Positions 27,433-37,989 of a stretch of DNA of 64,000 nt are shown in pieces. Origin of the DNA: Serratia proteamaculans (GTDB taxonomy: Bacteria > Pseudomonadota > Gammaproteobacteria > Enterobacterales > Enterobacteriaceae); assembly GCF_013337185.1 (NCBI RefSeq), contig NZ_SWDE01000003.1, forward strand, positions 310,001 through 374,000, written 5' to 3'. The notes under the pieces were generated by a model. The model saw only the letters and a list, made by a program, of their open reading frames with translations. It was not told the DNA's origin and made no database searches. A program made the translations under genes and the position numbers. Each line of letters begins with the position of its first letter. The stretch's first letter is position 1.

Positions 27433-27446
27433 TTGACATATATCAA
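27433..27446 (-). promoter_or_regulatory. arcA: FNR-like site upstream of arcA
   Basis: TTGAC-ATAT-ATCAA matches the FNR consensus TTGAT-N4-ATCAA at nine of ten positions. If centred at -41.5 for the minus strand, transcription would begin near 27398, leaving a leader of about 250 bases before arcA. Anaerobic FNR activation of arcA is known in E. coli. Confidence 0.6.
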
Positions 27447-27777
27447 ATTCAATTGTAGCACGTTAACAGTTTTGTGAAAAACACTTACAGAAATGCCAGC
27501 TTAAGTCACAGAAGCCTAAATTCTGTGTTCGATTCAGCATTGAAGCGCCTAATGAGGTAGAATTATTGGCTTATTGAAAAAAGTCTTCTTTTAACGCTTT
27601 GATTAATAAGCGCAGTAAAACATAAGTAGCAATAATATGTATTACGCGCAATTTATCGGGTCAATAACCTATTTAGCCCTGTCTACCCTCAGTCTTGGGA
27701 TTATTGTTGCGCAGATGTAAATATAATCAGACTATCCCAAACAGTCAAAAATACGCGATCTCTCATTTAGTGGAGTA

Positions 27778-28467
27778 TTGATGCAGCTTCATATTGTTTT
27801 AGTGGCTCCGGCGCGGCCGGAAAACGTCGGCGCTGCGGCGCGGGCAATGAAAACCATGGGTTTCACTTCGTTGCGCATTGTCGACAGCGAAGCGCACCTG
27901 CAGCCGGCGGCTCGCTGGGTGGCTCATGGGGCGGGGGATATCCTCGACGGCGTGCAGACTTTCGCCACTCTCGAGCAGGCGCTGGCGGACGTGGATTTCA
28001 CCGTTGCCACCACCGCCCGCAGTCGCGCGCGTTTTCATTATTACTGTACGCCGCAGCAACTGCTGGGTCAGTTGAGTGAGCGCAGTCAGTGGGTGGGGCA
28101 GGCAGCGTTGGTGTTTGGCCGTGAAGATTCCGGCCTGACCAATGAAGAGCTGGAACTGGCGGATCTATTGACCGGTGTGCCGATGCAGGCCGATTACCCT
28201 TCGTTGAATCTCGGCCAGGCGGTGATGGTGTATTGCTATCAATTGTCGGAACTGATGAACGTTAGCGCACCGCAGGAGCCAGTGGCTAATGAGGGCCAGC
28301 TTAAAGCACTGCGTCAGCGTGCCGAGGGTTTGCTGGGTGCATTGGGTGTGGGCGACGATCAAAAATTACGCGACTGGCTGCATCAGCGGCTCGGCACTTT
28401 GCAGCAGCGCGATACGGCAATGTTGCATACTTTGCTACACGACATCGAAAAAAAACTGACAAAGTGA
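27778..28467 (+). CDS. yjtD: TrmH/SpoU-family RNA methyltransferase YjtD (LasT)
   Basis: This 229-residue SPOUT-class protein has the trefoil-knot methyltransferase motifs. The N-terminal RPENVGAAARAMKTMGF carries the catalytic Asn-Arg region. FGREDSGLTNEELELAD and the SAM-binding YPSLNLGQAVMVYCYQL follow. It resembles TrmJ (tRNA Cm32/Um32 methyltransferase), but gene order between arcA and thrL identifies the E. coli YjtD/LasT position. The exact RNA target is not known. The start is the first of two in-frame ATG-like codons at 27778-27783, with GTGGAGTATTG upstream. Confidence 0.88.
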   Translation: MMQLHIVLVAPARPENVGAAARAMKTMGFTSLRIVDSEAHLQPAARWVAHGAGDILDGVQTFATLEQALADVDFTVATTARSRARFHYYCTPQQLLGQLSERSQWVGQAALVFGREDSGLTNEELELADLLTGVPMQADYPSLNLGQAVMVYCYQLSELMNVSAPQEPVANEGQLKALRQRAEGLLGALGVGDDQKLRDWLHQRLGTLQQRDTAMLHTLLHDIEKKLTK

Positions 28468-28611
28468 TACCCGCAAACAAGGCTAATTAGGCAGTGTGAT
28501 CCACTGCAAAATTGCCGCCTGTCTGTCTTTTTATCCTGTCATTTGGCTTTTCGACTGTCGCATTGCCCAGTTGCTGCTTTGGGTAATAAACAAGCAAAAA
28601 CAAGAAATAAT

Positions 28612-28640
28612 TTGACTTGGGATAGCGATTGCTTTAACCA
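28612..28640 (+). promoter_or_regulatory. Threonine operon promoter
   Basis: TTGACT (28612-28617) and TTTAACCAATA-type -10 sequence (28633-28640) closely match the E. coli thr promoter, including the TTTAACCAAT and AGAGG bases around the start site. It lies about 45 bases before thrL. Confidence 0.8.
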
Positions 28641-28679
28641 ATAGAGGGGACAGAGTATTTAATGAGACAGACAGAAAAA

Positions 28680-28748
28680 ATGCGAAATATCAGCCTGAAC
28701 ACAACAATTATTACCACCACCGATACCACAGGTAACGGGGCGGGCTGA
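28680..28748 (+). CDS. thrL: thr operon leader peptide
   Basis: This 22-residue peptide starts at ATG 28680 (MRNISLNTTIITTTDTTG, then NGAG). It has seven Thr and three Ile codons and the same TTGNGAG end as E. coli ThrL. Stalling of ribosomes on these codons when Thr- or Ile-tRNA is scarce should prevent the attenuator hairpin. An upstream in-frame ATG (28662), better spaced from AGAGGGGA, would add six residues (MRQTEK). I prefer 28680 because it aligns with E. coli, but the upstream start cannot be excluded. Confidence 0.9.
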   Translation: MRNISLNTTIITTTDTTGNGAG

Positions 28749-28772
28749 CGCGTACAGGAAACAAAAGAAAAA

Positions 28773-28804
28773 AGCCCGCACCTAACCAGTGCGGGCTTTT
28801 TTTT
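28773..28804 (+). terminator. thr attenuator (intrinsic terminator)
   Basis: GCCCGCAC (28774-28781) and GTGCGGGC (28789-28796) form the stem, followed by eight T. GCGGGCT at 28740-28746, at the end of the thrL frame, can instead pair with AGCCCGC at 28773-28779. This provides the competing antiterminator arm needed for attenuation. Confidence 0.92.
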
Positions 28805-28830
28805 CGGCTTAAATTCGGGAGAGACAAGAA

Positions 28831-31290
28831 ATGCGAGTGCTGAAATTTGGCGGAACCTCGGTAGCGAATGCAGAACGTTTTCTGCGCGTCGCCGACATCA
28901 TGGAAAGTAACGCACGTCAGGGACAGGTGGCCACGGTCTTGTCCGCTCCGGCTAAAATCACCAACCACCTGGTGGCGATGATTGATAAAACGGTAGCGGG
29001 GCAGGACATTCTGCCAAATATGAGCGATGCAGAGCGCATCTTTGCCGATCTGCTGAGTGGCCTGGCACAGGCGTTGCCCGGCTTTGAATACGATCGTCTC
29101 AAGACGCTGGTGGACCAGGAGTTTTCCCAGCTCAAACAGGTACTGCATGGCGTTGCGCTGCTGGGGCAATGCCCGGACAGCGTGAACGCGGCTATCATCT
29201 GTCGCGGTGAGAAGCTCTCCATCGCCATCATGGAAGGAGTGTTTCGCGCCAAAGGCTTCCCGGTTACGGTGATAAACCCAGTGGAGAAACTGCTGGCGCA
29301 GGGGCATTACCTGGAGTCCACGGTAGACATTGCCGAGTCCACACTGCGCATCGCCGCTGCAGCGATCCCGGCAGATCACATCGTGCTGATGGCCGGATTC
29401 ACCGCCGGTAATGACAAAGGGGAACTGGTGGTGCTGGGCCGTAATGGCTCCGATTACTCTGCTGCGGTACTGGCTGCCTGCCTACGCGCCGACTGTTGTG
29501 AGATCTGGACCGATGTCGATGGCGTTTATACTTGCGATCCTCGCACCGTGCCTGACGCCAGACTGTTGAAATCGATGTCGTATCAGGAAGCTATGGAGCT
29601 TTCCTATTTCGGTGCCAGCGTGCTTCACCCCCGTACTATCGCGCCTATTGCCCAGTTCCAAATCCCTTGCCTGATCAAAAATACCGCCAACCCGCAGGCC
29701 CCTGGCACGCTGATTGGTGGCGAAAATCTGGATACCGATACGCCGGTAAAGGGCATCACCAATCTCAATAACATGGCGATGATCAACGTCTCTGGCCCAG
29801 GGATGAAGGGCATGATCGGCATGGCGGCGCGCGTGTTTGCCGTGATGTCACGCACCGGTATCTCGGTGGTGTTGATCACCCAGTCCTCTTCCGAATACAG
29901 CATCAGCTTCTGCGTGCCGCAGAGTGAGTTGCAGCGTGCCCGTCGCGCACTGGAAGACGAGTTTTATCTGGAATTGAAAGATGGTCTGCTGGAACCGCTG
30001 GACGTAATGGAGCAGTTGGCGATTATCTCGGTCGTCGGCGATGGCATGCGTACCCTGCGCGGTATTTCAGCCAGCTTCTTCTCCGCCCTGGCGCGCGCCA
30101 ACATCAACATTGTCGCTATTGCCCAGGGTTCCTCCGAACGTTCCATCTCGGTGGTGGTCAGCAACGATTCCGCCACCACCGGGGTTCGCGTCTGCCACCA
30201 GATGCTGTTCAACACCGATCAGGTGATTGAGGTGTTTGTTATCGGCGTTGGCGGCGTCGGCGGTGCGTTGATCGAACAGATCTACCGTCAGCAGCCATGG
30301 CTGAAGCAAAAGCATATCGACCTGCGGGTGTGCGGCATTGCCAATTCACGCGCCATGCTGACCAACATACACGGTATCTCGCTGGACAGTTGGCGTGATG
30401 AACTGGCCGGCGCGCAGGAGCCGTTCAACCTCGGGCGTCTGATCCGCCTGGTGAAGGAGTATCACCTGCTCAATCCGGTGATTGTCGATTGCACCTCCAG
30501 CCAGGCGGTGGCCGATCAATACGCCGATTTCCTGGCCGACGGTTTCCACGTGGTGACGCCGAACAAAAAGGCCAACACTTCGTCGATGAACTACTACCAA
30601 CAACTGCGCACCGCCGCGGCCGGTTCGCGCCGCAAGTTCCTGTACGACACCAACGTCGGTGCGGGGTTACCGGTTATCGAGAACCTGCAAAACCTGCTGA
30701 ACGCCGGTGACGAGCTGACGCGCTTCTCAGGCATTCTGTCCGGTTCGCTGTCGTTTATTTTCGGTAAGCTCGATGAGGGTATGTCGCTGTCGGCCGCGAC
30801 CCTAGAGGCCAAAGCCAAGGGCTATACCGAGCCGGATCCGCGTGATGACCTTTCCGGTATGGATGTGGCGCGCAAGCTGTTGATCCTGGCACGTGAGGCG
30901 GGTTACAAACTGGAACTGGCGGACATTGAGGTTGAGTCGGTGCTGCCACCTTCCTTTGACGCTTCCGGTGACGTTGAAACCTTTATGGCGCGCCTGCCGG
31001 AGCTGGATAAGGAGTACGCCCGCAACGTGGCCAATGCCACCGAACAGGGTAAGGTATTGCGCTATGTCGGAGCGATCGAAAATGGTCGCTGCCAGGTGCG
31101 TATAGATGCGGTAGACGGCAACGATCCGTTGTATAAAGTGAAGAACGGCGAGAACGCCTTGGCTTTCTACAGCCGCTACTATCAGCCATTGCCGCTGGTG
31201 CTGCGTGGCTACGGTGCCGGTAACGATGTGACCGCCGCAGGGGTATTTGCCGACCTGTTGCGCACACTGTCATGGAAGTTGGGAGTTTAA
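28831..31290 (+). CDS. thrA: Bifunctional aspartokinase I / homoserine dehydrogenase I
   Basis: This 819-residue fusion enzyme catalyses the first and third steps of the threonine pathway. The aspartokinase part (about 1-290) begins with [13 protein letters not shown]. Two ACT-type regulatory segments (about 310-460) bind threonine. The homoserine dehydrogenase part (about 465-819) has the nucleotide-binding [13 protein letters not shown] and the catalytic region around [13 protein letters not shown] and [16 protein letters not shown]. The start is at ATG 28831 with GGGAGAGAC upstream. Transcription depends on the attenuator before it. Confidence 0.98.
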   Translation: MRVLKFGGTSVANAERFLRVADIMESNARQGQVATVLSAPAKITNHLVAMIDKTVAGQDILPNMSDAERIFADLLSGLAQALPGFEYDRLKTLVDQEFSQLKQVLHGVALLGQCPDSVNAAIICRGEKLSIAIMEGVFRAKGFPVTVINPVEKLLAQGHYLESTVDIAESTLRIAAAAIPADHIVLMAGFTAGNDKGELVVLGRNGSDYSAAVLAACLRADCCEIWTDVDGVYTCDPRTVPDARLLKSMSYQEAMELSYFGASVLHPRTIAPIAQFQIPCLIKNTANPQAPGTLIGGENLDTDTPVKGITNLNNMAMINVSGPGMKGMIGMAARVFAVMSRTGISVVLITQSSSEYSISFCVPQSELQRARRALEDEFYLELKDGLLEPLDVMEQLAIISVVGDGMRTLRGISASFFSALARANINIVAIAQGSSERSISVVVSNDSATTGVRVCHQMLFNTDQVIEVFVIGVGGVGGALIEQIYRQQPWLKQKHIDLRVCGIANSRAMLTNIHGISLDSWRDELAGAQEPFNLGRLIRLVKEYHLLNPVIVDCTSSQAVADQYADFLADGFHVVTPNKKANTSSMNYYQQLRTAAAGSRRKFLYDTNVGAGLPVIENLQNLLNAGDELTRFSGILSGSLSFIFGKLDEGMSLSAATLEAKAKGYTEPDPRDDLSGMDVARKLLILAREAGYKLELADIEVESVLPPSFDASGDVETFMARLPELDKEYARNVANATEQGKVLRYVGAIENGRCQVRIDAVDGNDPLYKVKNGENALAFYSRYYQPLPLVLRGYGAGNDVTAAGVFADLLRTLSWKLGV

Positions 31291-31291
31291 T

Positions 31292-32221
31292 ATGGTTAAG
31301 GTGTATGCACCGGCCTCAATTGGTAACGTCAGCGTCGGTTTCGACGTTCTGGGTGCAGCGGTGTCGCCGATCGACGGGACCTTGCTGGGCGACTGCGTCA
31401 GTGTAGAGGCCGCCGAAACGTTCAGTTTGCAAAATGCCGGTCGCTTCGTCAGTAAGCTGCCGGACGATCCGAAAGAGAACATCGTTTACCAATGCTGGGA
31501 GCGCTTCTGCCAGGAAATCGGTCAGCAGATCCCGGTGGCGATGCGACTCGAGAAAAATATGCCGATCGGTTCAGGACTGGGATCCAGTGCCTGCTCGGTG
31601 GTCGCCGGGTTGATGGCGATGAATGAGTTCTGCAACCGCCCGCTGGATAAAATGACGCTGCTGGGCCTGATGGGCGAGCTGGAAGGTCGCATCTCCGGTA
31701 GCGTGCATTACGATAACGTGGCGCCTTGCTATCTCGGCGGCCTGCAGTTGATGTTGGAAGAAGAAGGCTTCATCAGCCAGGAAGTGCCATGCTTTAAAGA
31801 CTGGCTGTGGGTGATGGCCTACCCGGGCATCAAGGTATCCACCGCCGAAGCGCGTGCGATCCTGCCCGCGCAGTATCGTCGTCAGGACTGTATCAGCCAC
31901 GGTCGCTATCTGGCGGGCTTTATCCATGCCTGCCATACCCAACAACCGCGCCTGGCCGCCAAGCTGATGCAGGACGTGATTGCCGAGCCGTACCGCACCC
32001 GCCTGTTGCCGGGTTTTGCCGACGCACGCAAAGCCGCTCAGGATATCGGTGCCCTGGCTTGCGGTATTTCCGGTTCCGGCCCGACGCTGTTCGCCGTCTG
32101 TGATGACGGCGCAACGGCGCAACGTATGGCCGACTGGCTGACTAATCACTATCTGCAAAACGACGAAGGTTTTGTTCATATTTGCCGCCTGGATACCGCA
32201 GGCGCACGACTACTGGGATAA
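31292..32221 (+). CDS. thrB: Homoserine kinase
   Basis: This 309-residue GHMP-family kinase phosphorylates homoserine. ATG 31292 ([20 protein letters not shown]) lies one base after the thrA stop codon, with GGGAG inside the thrA end as ribosome site. The ATP-binding motif is [13 protein letters not shown]. The C-terminal GHMP motif [14 protein letters not shown] is present. The reading frame extends upstream into thrA but those residues are not part of the family. Confidence 0.97.
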   Translation: MVKVYAPASIGNVSVGFDVLGAAVSPIDGTLLGDCVSVEAAETFSLQNAGRFVSKLPDDPKENIVYQCWERFCQEIGQQIPVAMRLEKNMPIGSGLGSSACSVVAGLMAMNEFCNRPLDKMTLLGLMGELEGRISGSVHYDNVAPCYLGGLQLMLEEEGFISQEVPCFKDWLWVMAYPGIKVSTAEARAILPAQYRRQDCISHGRYLAGFIHACHTQQPRLAAKLMQDVIAEPYRTRLLPGFADARKAAQDIGALACGISGSGPTLFAVCDDGATAQRMADWLTNHYLQNDEGFVHICRLDTAGARLLG

Positions 32222-32224
32222 CGC

Positions 32225-33514
32225 ATGAAACTGTACAACCTTAAGGATCATAACGAGCAGGTCAGCTTCACACAGGCGATCAAACAGGGCCTGGGCAAAC
32301 AGCAAGGGCTGTTTTTCCCGCTGGATCTGCCAGAGTTTGAATTGACCGAAATCGACCATCTGCTGGAACAGGATTTTGTCACGCGCAGCAGCCGTATCCT
32401 GTCGGCATTTATTGGCGATGAAGTTTCTGAAGAAGCATTGCATAAGCGCGTGGCGGCGGCCTTTGAGTTTCCGGCCCCGGTAGCGCAAGTGGAAGATGAC
32501 ATCGCCTGCCTGGAGCTGTTCCACGGCCCAACGCTGGCGTTTAAAGACTTTGGCGGCCGCTTTATGGCGCAGATGCTGGCGGAAGTGGCGGGCGATCAGC
32601 CGGTCACTATCCTGACCGCGACCTCCGGTGATACCGGTGCGGCGGTGGCCCATGCATTCTACGGTCTGAAGAATGTGCGCGTAGTGATCCTGTATCCACA
32701 GGGCAAAATCAGTCCGCTGCAGGAAAAACTGTTCTGCACCCTGGGTGGCAACATCCATACCGTGGCGATTGACGGCGATTTTGACGCCTGCCAGGCGTTG
32801 GTGAAGCAGGCATTTGACGATCAGGAATTGAAAGAAGCTCTGCACCTGAACTCAGCCAACTCGATTAACATCAGCCGCCTGCTGGCGCAGATTTGTTATT
32901 ACTTCGAAGCGGTAGCGCAGTTGCCACAGGAAGCACGCAACCAGTTGGTGATTTCAGTGCCCAGCGGCAACTTCGGCGATCTGACCGCCGGGCTGCTGGC
33001 CAAGTCACTGGGCCTGCCGGTGAAGCGTTTTATCGCCGCGACCAATGCCAACGACACCGTGCCGCGCTTCCTGACTAACGGTCAGTGGCAGCCTCATGCC
33101 ACGGTGGCTACGCTGTCCAATGCGATGGACGTCAGCCAGCCGAACAACTGGCCACGGGTCGAAGAGCTGTTCCGTCGTAAGATCTGGCAGTTGAAAGAGT
33201 TGGGCCATGCCACTGTCAGTGACGAAACCACCAAAGACACTATGCGTGAGCTGGCGAAGCTGGGTTATCTCTCCGAGCCGCACGCGGCGATTGCTTACCG
33301 CGCGTTGCGTGACCAGTTGCAGGAAGGGGAGTTTGGTCTGTTCCTCGGCACTGCACATCCGGCCAAGTTCAAAGAGAGCGTCGAGGAAATTCTCGGCCAG
33401 GAATTGCCACTGCCGAAGGCGCTGGCACTGCGTGCTGATTTGCCGCTGTTGTCGCACAATCTGCCCGCCGGCTTTGGCGAACTGCGTAAGTTCCTGATGG
33501 CGTTGCCAGCCTGA
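32225..33514 (+). CDS. thrC: Threonine synthase
   Basis: This 429-residue, PLP-dependent enzyme converts O-phosphohomoserine to threonine. The PLP lysine lies in HGPTLAFKDFGGRF. The phosphate-binding loop and the TATSGDTGAAVAHAFYG block follow, with SVPSGNFGDLTAGL further on. It starts three bases after the thrB stop codon. It is the last gene of thrLABC and is followed by a good terminator. Confidence 0.98.
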   Translation: MKLYNLKDHNEQVSFTQAIKQGLGKQQGLFFPLDLPEFELTEIDHLLEQDFVTRSSRILSAFIGDEVSEEALHKRVAAAFEFPAPVAQVEDDIACLELFHGPTLAFKDFGGRFMAQMLAEVAGDQPVTILTATSGDTGAAVAHAFYGLKNVRVVILYPQGKISPLQEKLFCTLGGNIHTVAIDGDFDACQALVKQAFDDQELKEALHLNSANSINISRLLAQICYYFEAVAQLPQEARNQLVISVPSGNFGDLTAGLLAKSLGLPVKRFIAATNANDTVPRFLTNGQWQPHATVATLSNAMDVSQPNNWPRVEELFRRKIWQLKELGHATVSDETTKDTMRELAKLGYLSEPHAAIAYRALRDQLQEGEFGLFLGTAHPAKFKESVEEILGQELPLPKALALRADLPLLSHNLPAGFGELRKFLMALPA

Positions 33515-33534
33515 TCCTCATGGCCACATAAAGC

Positions 33535-33563
33535 AAAAAGCCGTCATTGCGACGGCTTTTTTT
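33535..33563 (+). terminator. Terminator of the thr operon
   Basis: AGCCGTC (33539-33545) and GACGGCT (33551-33557) with a five-base loop are followed by seven T. An A-run on the left also makes it usable for the convergent yaaA transcript. Confidence 0.9.
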
Positions 33564-33575
33564 ATGGGCGGGCGA

Positions 33576-34349
33576 TTACTGCTCGGGGCGTTTGAACACC
33601 AGTTCGTTGCCTTGGGAGTTGGCTTCGTCAAATGCGTAGCCTTCCAGATTGAAATCAAGCAGTTGTTCGCGCTGCGTCAGGCGATTTTTGATGATAAAGC
33701 GGCTCATCAGTCCACGCGCTTTCTTGGCGTAGAAGCTGATCACTTTGTATTTACCGTTTTTCTCGTCGAGGAACACCGGTTTAATCAGCTCGCCGTGCAG
33801 TTTGGCCGGTTTCACCGATTTGAAGTATTCGTCGGAAGCCAGGTTGACCACCACATCGTCACCCTGTTGCTCCAGCGCTTCATTGAGTTTTTTGGTGATT
33901 TGCTCACCCCAGAAACTGTACAAATCCTTGCCCTTGGCATTGTCCAGCTTGATGCCCATCTCCAGACGGTAAGGCATCATCAGATCAAGCGGGCGCAGCA
34001 CGCCGTACAGCCCGGACAGCATACGCAGATGCTGTTGGGCGAAATCAAAGTCATCTTCGCTGAAATCCTGCGCGTGCAGGCCGGTATAAACGTCGCCTTT
34101 AAACGCCAGCAGGGCCTGGCGGGCATTGTCCGGGGTGAATTTCGGTTGCCAGTCGCCAAAGCGAGCGGCGTTCAGGCCGGCCAGTTTATCGCTGATGCCC
34201 ATCAGCTTGGAGATTTGTACCGGCGTCAGATCGCGGCAGATTTTGATCAGCTGCTTCGATTTATCCAGCAGTTCCGGCTGGGTGAAGCGTTCGGTTGCCA
34301 GTGGGCTTTCGTAATCAAGAGTTTTTGCAGGTGAAATAATAACGAGCAT
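33576..34349 (-). CDS. yaaA: Peroxide stress protein YaaA
   Basis: This 257-residue member of the YaaA/DUF328 family lowers free intracellular iron during hydrogen peroxide stress in E. coli. Family blocks are [44 protein letters not shown] and [22 protein letters not shown] start it at the ATG giving MLVIISPAK (34349), seven codons inside the open frame, because the family begins there. It converges with thrC. Confidence 0.95.
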   Translation of the reverse strand: MLVIISPAKTLDYESPLATERFTQPELLDKSKQLIKICRDLTPVQISKLMGISDKLAGLNAARFGDWQPKFTPDNARQALLAFKGDVYTGLHAQDFSEDDFDFAQQHLRMLSGLYGVLRPLDLMMPYRLEMGIKLDNAKGKDLYSFWGEQITKKLNEALEQQGDDVVVNLASDEYFKSVKPAKLHGELIKPVFLDEKNGKYKVISFYAKKARGLMSRFIIKNRLTQREQLLDFNLEGYAFDEANSQGNELVFKRPEQ

Positions 34350-34453
34350 GGCCAGATCCTGTTTTTCCAAGAACCGCTACTGTAGCAAAAAGCGCGGGAA
34401 AAAGGGTCAATGGGTCTGATAGGCAGGGCGCGTGTCTGACGCGCCCGCAAAAA

Positions 34454-35878
34454 TTAATTTTTGTCCCACACGCCTGGTTCAAGCTGGGATTTCAGCTCGG
34501 GGAAGCGGTTGGCGTCAAAAGTGGGCAATCTTCCCAGCGTTCGCTGACGGTGGTAATCGTTAGCCAATTTCAGTGCCACGCGTGACAGCAGCAGGATCGC
34601 CGTCAGGTTGGTGATGGCCATCAAAGCCATAGAGGTATCGGCCATTTTCCATACCACCGGCAGTTCGGCCAGCGCACCAAACATCACCATACCCAGTGCG
34701 GCGCAACGGAAAATCAGCAGGCCGGCCGGGTGGTTGCGCTCCAGGAACACCAGATTGCTTTCGGCATAGGCGTAGTTGGCGATAATCGAGGTAAAGGCGA
34801 AGAAGAAAATGGCGATGGCGACAAAGGGCGAGCCCCAGCTGCCGACGGCTGCGGACAGCGCACGCTGGGTCATGTCGATACCGCTGATGTTGTCTACCGG
34901 CTGATCCAATACGCCCGAAGACAGAATAATGGCGGCGGTTGCGCTGCAAATCACGATAGTGTCGACAAACACACCGAGCATCTGTACGTAGCCCTGCGAG
35001 GCCGGATGCGGTGGGTAAGGTGAGGCGGAGGCCGCGGCATTGGGCGCAGAGCCCATACCGGCTTCGTTGGAGAACAGGCCGCGCTGCACGCCCTGAGTCA
35101 TCGCCTGTGAAATGCCGTAGCCGACGGCACCGGCCGCCGCTTCCTGCAACCCGAAGGCGCTTTTAACCACTAGCGAGAGGATCGCCGGCATATGCTCAAT
35201 GTTATGGCCAATCACCCACAGGGCCAGCAGTAAATAAGCTGCAGCCATCACTGGCACCACCAGCTCGGCAACGCGAGCCACGGAACGAATACCGCCAAAG
35301 ATCACGATACCGCTCAGGACCACCAGGCCGAGACCGACATACAGCGGTTTCGCGTGGAAGGCGACGGCGGAAGCCTGGGCGATAGAGTTGGCCTGTACGG
35401 CGTTGAACACCAGGCCGAAGGCGATGATCAGGAAGATAGAGAACAGCACGCCCATCCAGCGCATGCCCAGCCCTTTCTCCATATAATAGGCCGGGCCGCC
35501 GCGGTAGTTACCCCGGTCATCTTTGGTTTTGTAGAGCTGTGCCAGGCTGCTTTCGACAAAGGAGGTGGCCATGCCGATAAAGGCCACTACCCACATCCAG
35601 AAGATGGCACCGGGGCCACCGGCGGTGAGGGCAATGGCCACGCCGGTCAGGTTACCGGTACCGACGCGAGCGGCGAGGGTGGTGCACAAGGCTTGAAAGG
35701 AGGAGATGCCAGCGCTGTCGCTCTTGTTGCTGTTTTTCAGCAGCGAGAACATGTGGCCGAAATGGCGAACCTGGATAAAACGCGTGCGCAGGGTGAAATA
35801 AATGCCGGTACCGAGCAGCAAATAAATCAGTACCGAACCCCACAGAATATTATTTATAAAGTTTATCAGGTCCGTCAC
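34454..35878 (-). CDS. yaaJ: Sodium:alanine symporter family protein (AGCS), YaaJ-like
   Basis: This 474-residue inner-membrane transporter has about 11 hydrophobic segments. Family signatures are CTTLAARVGTGNLTGVAIA, GGPGAIFWMW, SNEAGMGSAPNAAA and YAESNLVFL. It imports alanine or glycine with sodium. GTG 35878 sits five bases after a near-perfect AAGGAGGGAT ribosome site, so I prefer it to the upstream in-frame ATG at 35923. Its position between yaaA and talB is that of E. coli yaaJ. Sequence similarity to YaaJ is moderate. Confidence 0.9.
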   Translation of the reverse strand: MTDLINFINNILWGSVLIYLLLGTGIYFTLRTRFIQVRHFGHMFSLLKNSNKSDSAGISSFQALCTTLAARVGTGNLTGVAIALTAGGPGAIFWMWVVAFIGMATSFVESSLAQLYKTKDDRGNYRGGPAYYMEKGLGMRWMGVLFSIFLIIAFGLVFNAVQANSIAQASAVAFHAKPLYVGLGLVVLSGIVIFGGIRSVARVAELVVPVMAAAYLLLALWVIGHNIEHMPAILSLVVKSAFGLQEAAAGAVGYGISQAMTQGVQRGLFSNEAGMGSAPNAAASASPYPPHPASQGYVQMLGVFVDTIVICSATAAIILSSGVLDQPVDNISGIDMTQRALSAAVGSWGSPFVAIAIFFFAFTSIIANYAYAESNLVFLERNHPAGLLIFRCAALGMVMFGALAELPVVWKMADTSMALMAITNLTAILLLSRVALKLANDYHRQRTLGRLPTFDANRFPELKSQLEPGVWDKN

Positions 35879-36169
35879 GGATCCCTCCTTGTTGAAATTT
35901 GTTGCGCACCGCGCCATATCCACCGCGGGTGAAAATATATTGACTGAGTTTTTACAAGAGCTTAGCTGAAATCAGCCCGGTTCCGAGCAATTGAGACTTT
36001 TCTCAGATTTCGAAACCTATTGCATTAATTTTCGCGAATTTAACATAATTTATTCAAGCGATAGCACGTTATTGCCTTTTCATCAGCTCGGGAATGACGA
36101 AAGATAGCAGCGTAAACGGTTGCTCGCTCAAGGATAAAACCAGCACCGCCGGGGCGTGATTTTCCAGCC

Positions 36170-36197
36170 TTGCACCGGGCCTTGCGCATGTTATTAT
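36170..36197 (+). promoter_or_regulatory. Candidate talB promoter in the yaaJ-talB gap
   Basis: TTGCAC (36170-36175) and TATTAT (36192-36197) are spaced by 16 bases, about 55 bases before talB. The surrounding 380-base gap (35879-36259) also holds the yaaJ ribosome site. Otherwise I see only AT-rich sequence without a gene. Confidence 0.55.
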
Positions 36198-36259
36198 CAG
36201 GGCAGGGCATGGTTGAACGATGCCAAAAGTTCATGCACACACGATGAGATAATGCCAAC

Positions 36260-37213
36260 ATGACCGATAAATTAACTTCCCTGCGCCAACTGACTACCGT
36301 GGTTGCAGATACGGGCGATATCGCGGCTATGAAGCTGTATCAACCGCAAGATGCTACGACCAACCCTTCGCTGATCCTCAATGCAGCCCAAATTCCTGAA
36401 TACCGCAAACTGATTGACGAAGCCATTGCCTGGGCACGCGAGCAGAGCAGCGATCGCGAACAGCAGATCGCCGATGCCGCCGACAAGCTGGCCGTTAATA
36501 TTGGTCTGGAAATCCTGAAGCTGGTTCCAGGCCGCATTTCCACCGAAGTGGACGCGCGTCTGTCCTACGACACCGTCGCCAGCGTTGCCAAGGCCAAGCG
36601 CCTGATCAAACTGTACAACGATGCCGGCATCAGCAACGATCGCATCCTGATCAAACTGGCCTCTACCTGGCAGGGTATCCGCGCGGCGGAACAGCTGGAA
36701 AAAGAAGGCATCAACTGTAACCTGACGCTGCTGTTCTCCTTTGCCCAGGCTCGCGCCTGTGCCGAAGCCGGCGTTTACCTGATTTCTCCGTTTGTTGGCC
36801 GTATCCTCGACTGGTACAAAGCCAATGGCGACAAGAAAGAGTTCGCGCCAAACGAAGATCCAGGTGTGGTTTCCGTTACCGAGATCTACCAGTATTACAA
36901 ACAACACGGTTTCAAAACCGTGGTGATGGGCGCCAGCTTCCGTAACGTCGGCGAAATCATCGAACTGGCCGGTTGTGACCGCCTGACCATCGCGCCTGCA
37001 CTGCTGAAAGAGCTGGCAGAGAGCGAAGGCACGCTGGAGCGTAAACTGGCCTACACCGGCGAAGTGCAAGTGCGTCCTGCCGCTTTGACCGAGCCTGAGT
37101 TCTACTGGCAGCACAACCAGGATCCAATGGCCGTTGAGAAACTGACCGACGGTATCCGCAAGTTTGCCGTAGACCAGGGCAAGCTGGAAAAAATGATCGC
37201 CGACCTGCTGTAA
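36260..37213 (+). CDS. talB: Transaldolase B
   Basis: This 317-residue pentose phosphate pathway enzyme transfers dihydroxyacetone between sugar phosphates. The Schiff-base Lys lies in [14 protein letters not shown] (Lys132 by E. coli numbering). The N-terminal [12 protein letters not shown] block and the [18 protein letters not shown] block are diagnostic. Length and sequence match class TalA/TalB of about 317 residues. A terminator follows the stop codon directly. Confidence 0.98.
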   Translation: MTDKLTSLRQLTTVVADTGDIAAMKLYQPQDATTNPSLILNAAQIPEYRKLIDEAIAWAREQSSDREQQIADAADKLAVNIGLEILKLVPGRISTEVDARLSYDTVASVAKAKRLIKLYNDAGISNDRILIKLASTWQGIRAAEQLEKEGINCNLTLLFSFAQARACAEAGVYLISPFVGRILDWYKANGDKKEFAPNEDPGVVSVTEIYQYYKQHGFKTVVMGASFRNVGEIIELAGCDRLTIAPALLKELAESEGTLERKLAYTGEVQVRPAALTEPEFYWQHNQDPMAVEKLTDGIRKFAVDQGKLEKMIADLL

Positions 37214-37234
37214 TTCCGGCAATCAGCGCAGAAA

Positions 37235-37259
37235 AAGGTGGCTTAGGCCGCCTTTTTTT
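37235..37259 (+). terminator. Terminator after talB
   Basis: AAGGTGGC (37235-37242) and GCCGCCTT (37247-37254), with one G-U pair and a TTAG loop, are followed by T-rich sequence. Confidence 0.85.
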
Positions 37260-37363
37260 ATGCTTGCAGATCCCGCAGGCAGGCAGACACTTTATACTCT
37301 CAAGATTGAAAATAGGGCGGGAAGCGAACCCGTCCGAACCCCATCAGGCTGTAGAGGTTACGC

Positions 37364-37951
37364 ATGGACATATTACGTATTGGTTTGGTTTCTGTTTCTG
37401 ACCGCGCTTCCGGCGGCGTTTACCAGGACAAGGGCATCCCGGCGCTGGAGGAATGGCTGACTGGCGCGCTGACCACTCCGTTTAAGCTGGAAACCCGCCT
37501 GATCCCCGATGAGCAGACGTTGATCGAACAAACCCTGTGTGAGCTGGTGGATGAAATGGGCTGCCATCTGGTGCTGACCACCGGAGGTACCGGCCCCGCG
37601 CGCCGCGACGTGACACCTGACGCCACGCTGGCGATTGCCGATCGCGTGATGCCCGGCTTCGGCGAGCAAATGCGTCAAATCAGCCTACACTATGTGCCAA
37701 CGGCCATTCTTTCACGTCAGGTGGGGGCAATCCGCAAGCAGGCATTGATCATCAACCTGCCGGGGCAGCCCAAGTCGATCAAGGAAACGCTGGAAGGGGT
37801 TAAGGACGAGCAGGGCAAGGTGGTGGTGCATGGCATCTTCGCCAGCGTGCCGTACTGCATACAGTTGCTTGAGGGGCCCTATGTGGAAACCGAGGCGGCA
37901 GTGGTAGCAGCATTTCGCCCGAAGAATGCGCGTCGCGAGATAAACCTCTAA
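37364..37951 (+). CDS. mog: Molybdopterin adenylyltransferase
   Basis: This 195-residue enzyme adenylylates molybdopterin before molybdate insertion in molybdenum cofactor synthesis. MoCF-fold motifs are VSVSDRASGGVYQDKGIP, the LVLTTGGTGPARRDVTPDAT block and LINLPGQPKSIKE. The start is ATG 37364. Its place after talB is as in E. coli. A short hairpin AAAGCC/GGCTTT at 38031-38045 followed by TATTTT may end its transcript. Confidence 0.96.
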   Translation: MDILRIGLVSVSDRASGGVYQDKGIPALEEWLTGALTTPFKLETRLIPDEQTLIEQTLCELVDEMGCHLVLTTGGTGPARRDVTPDATLAIADRVMPGFGEQMRQISLHYVPTAILSRQVGAIRKQALIINLPGQPKSIKETLEGVKDEQGKVVVHGIFASVPYCIQLLEGPYVETEAAVVAAFRPKNARREINL

Positions 37952-37989
37952 ATTTCAGCCTTTTGTGAGATAAGCGCTAGCCGATCTGG

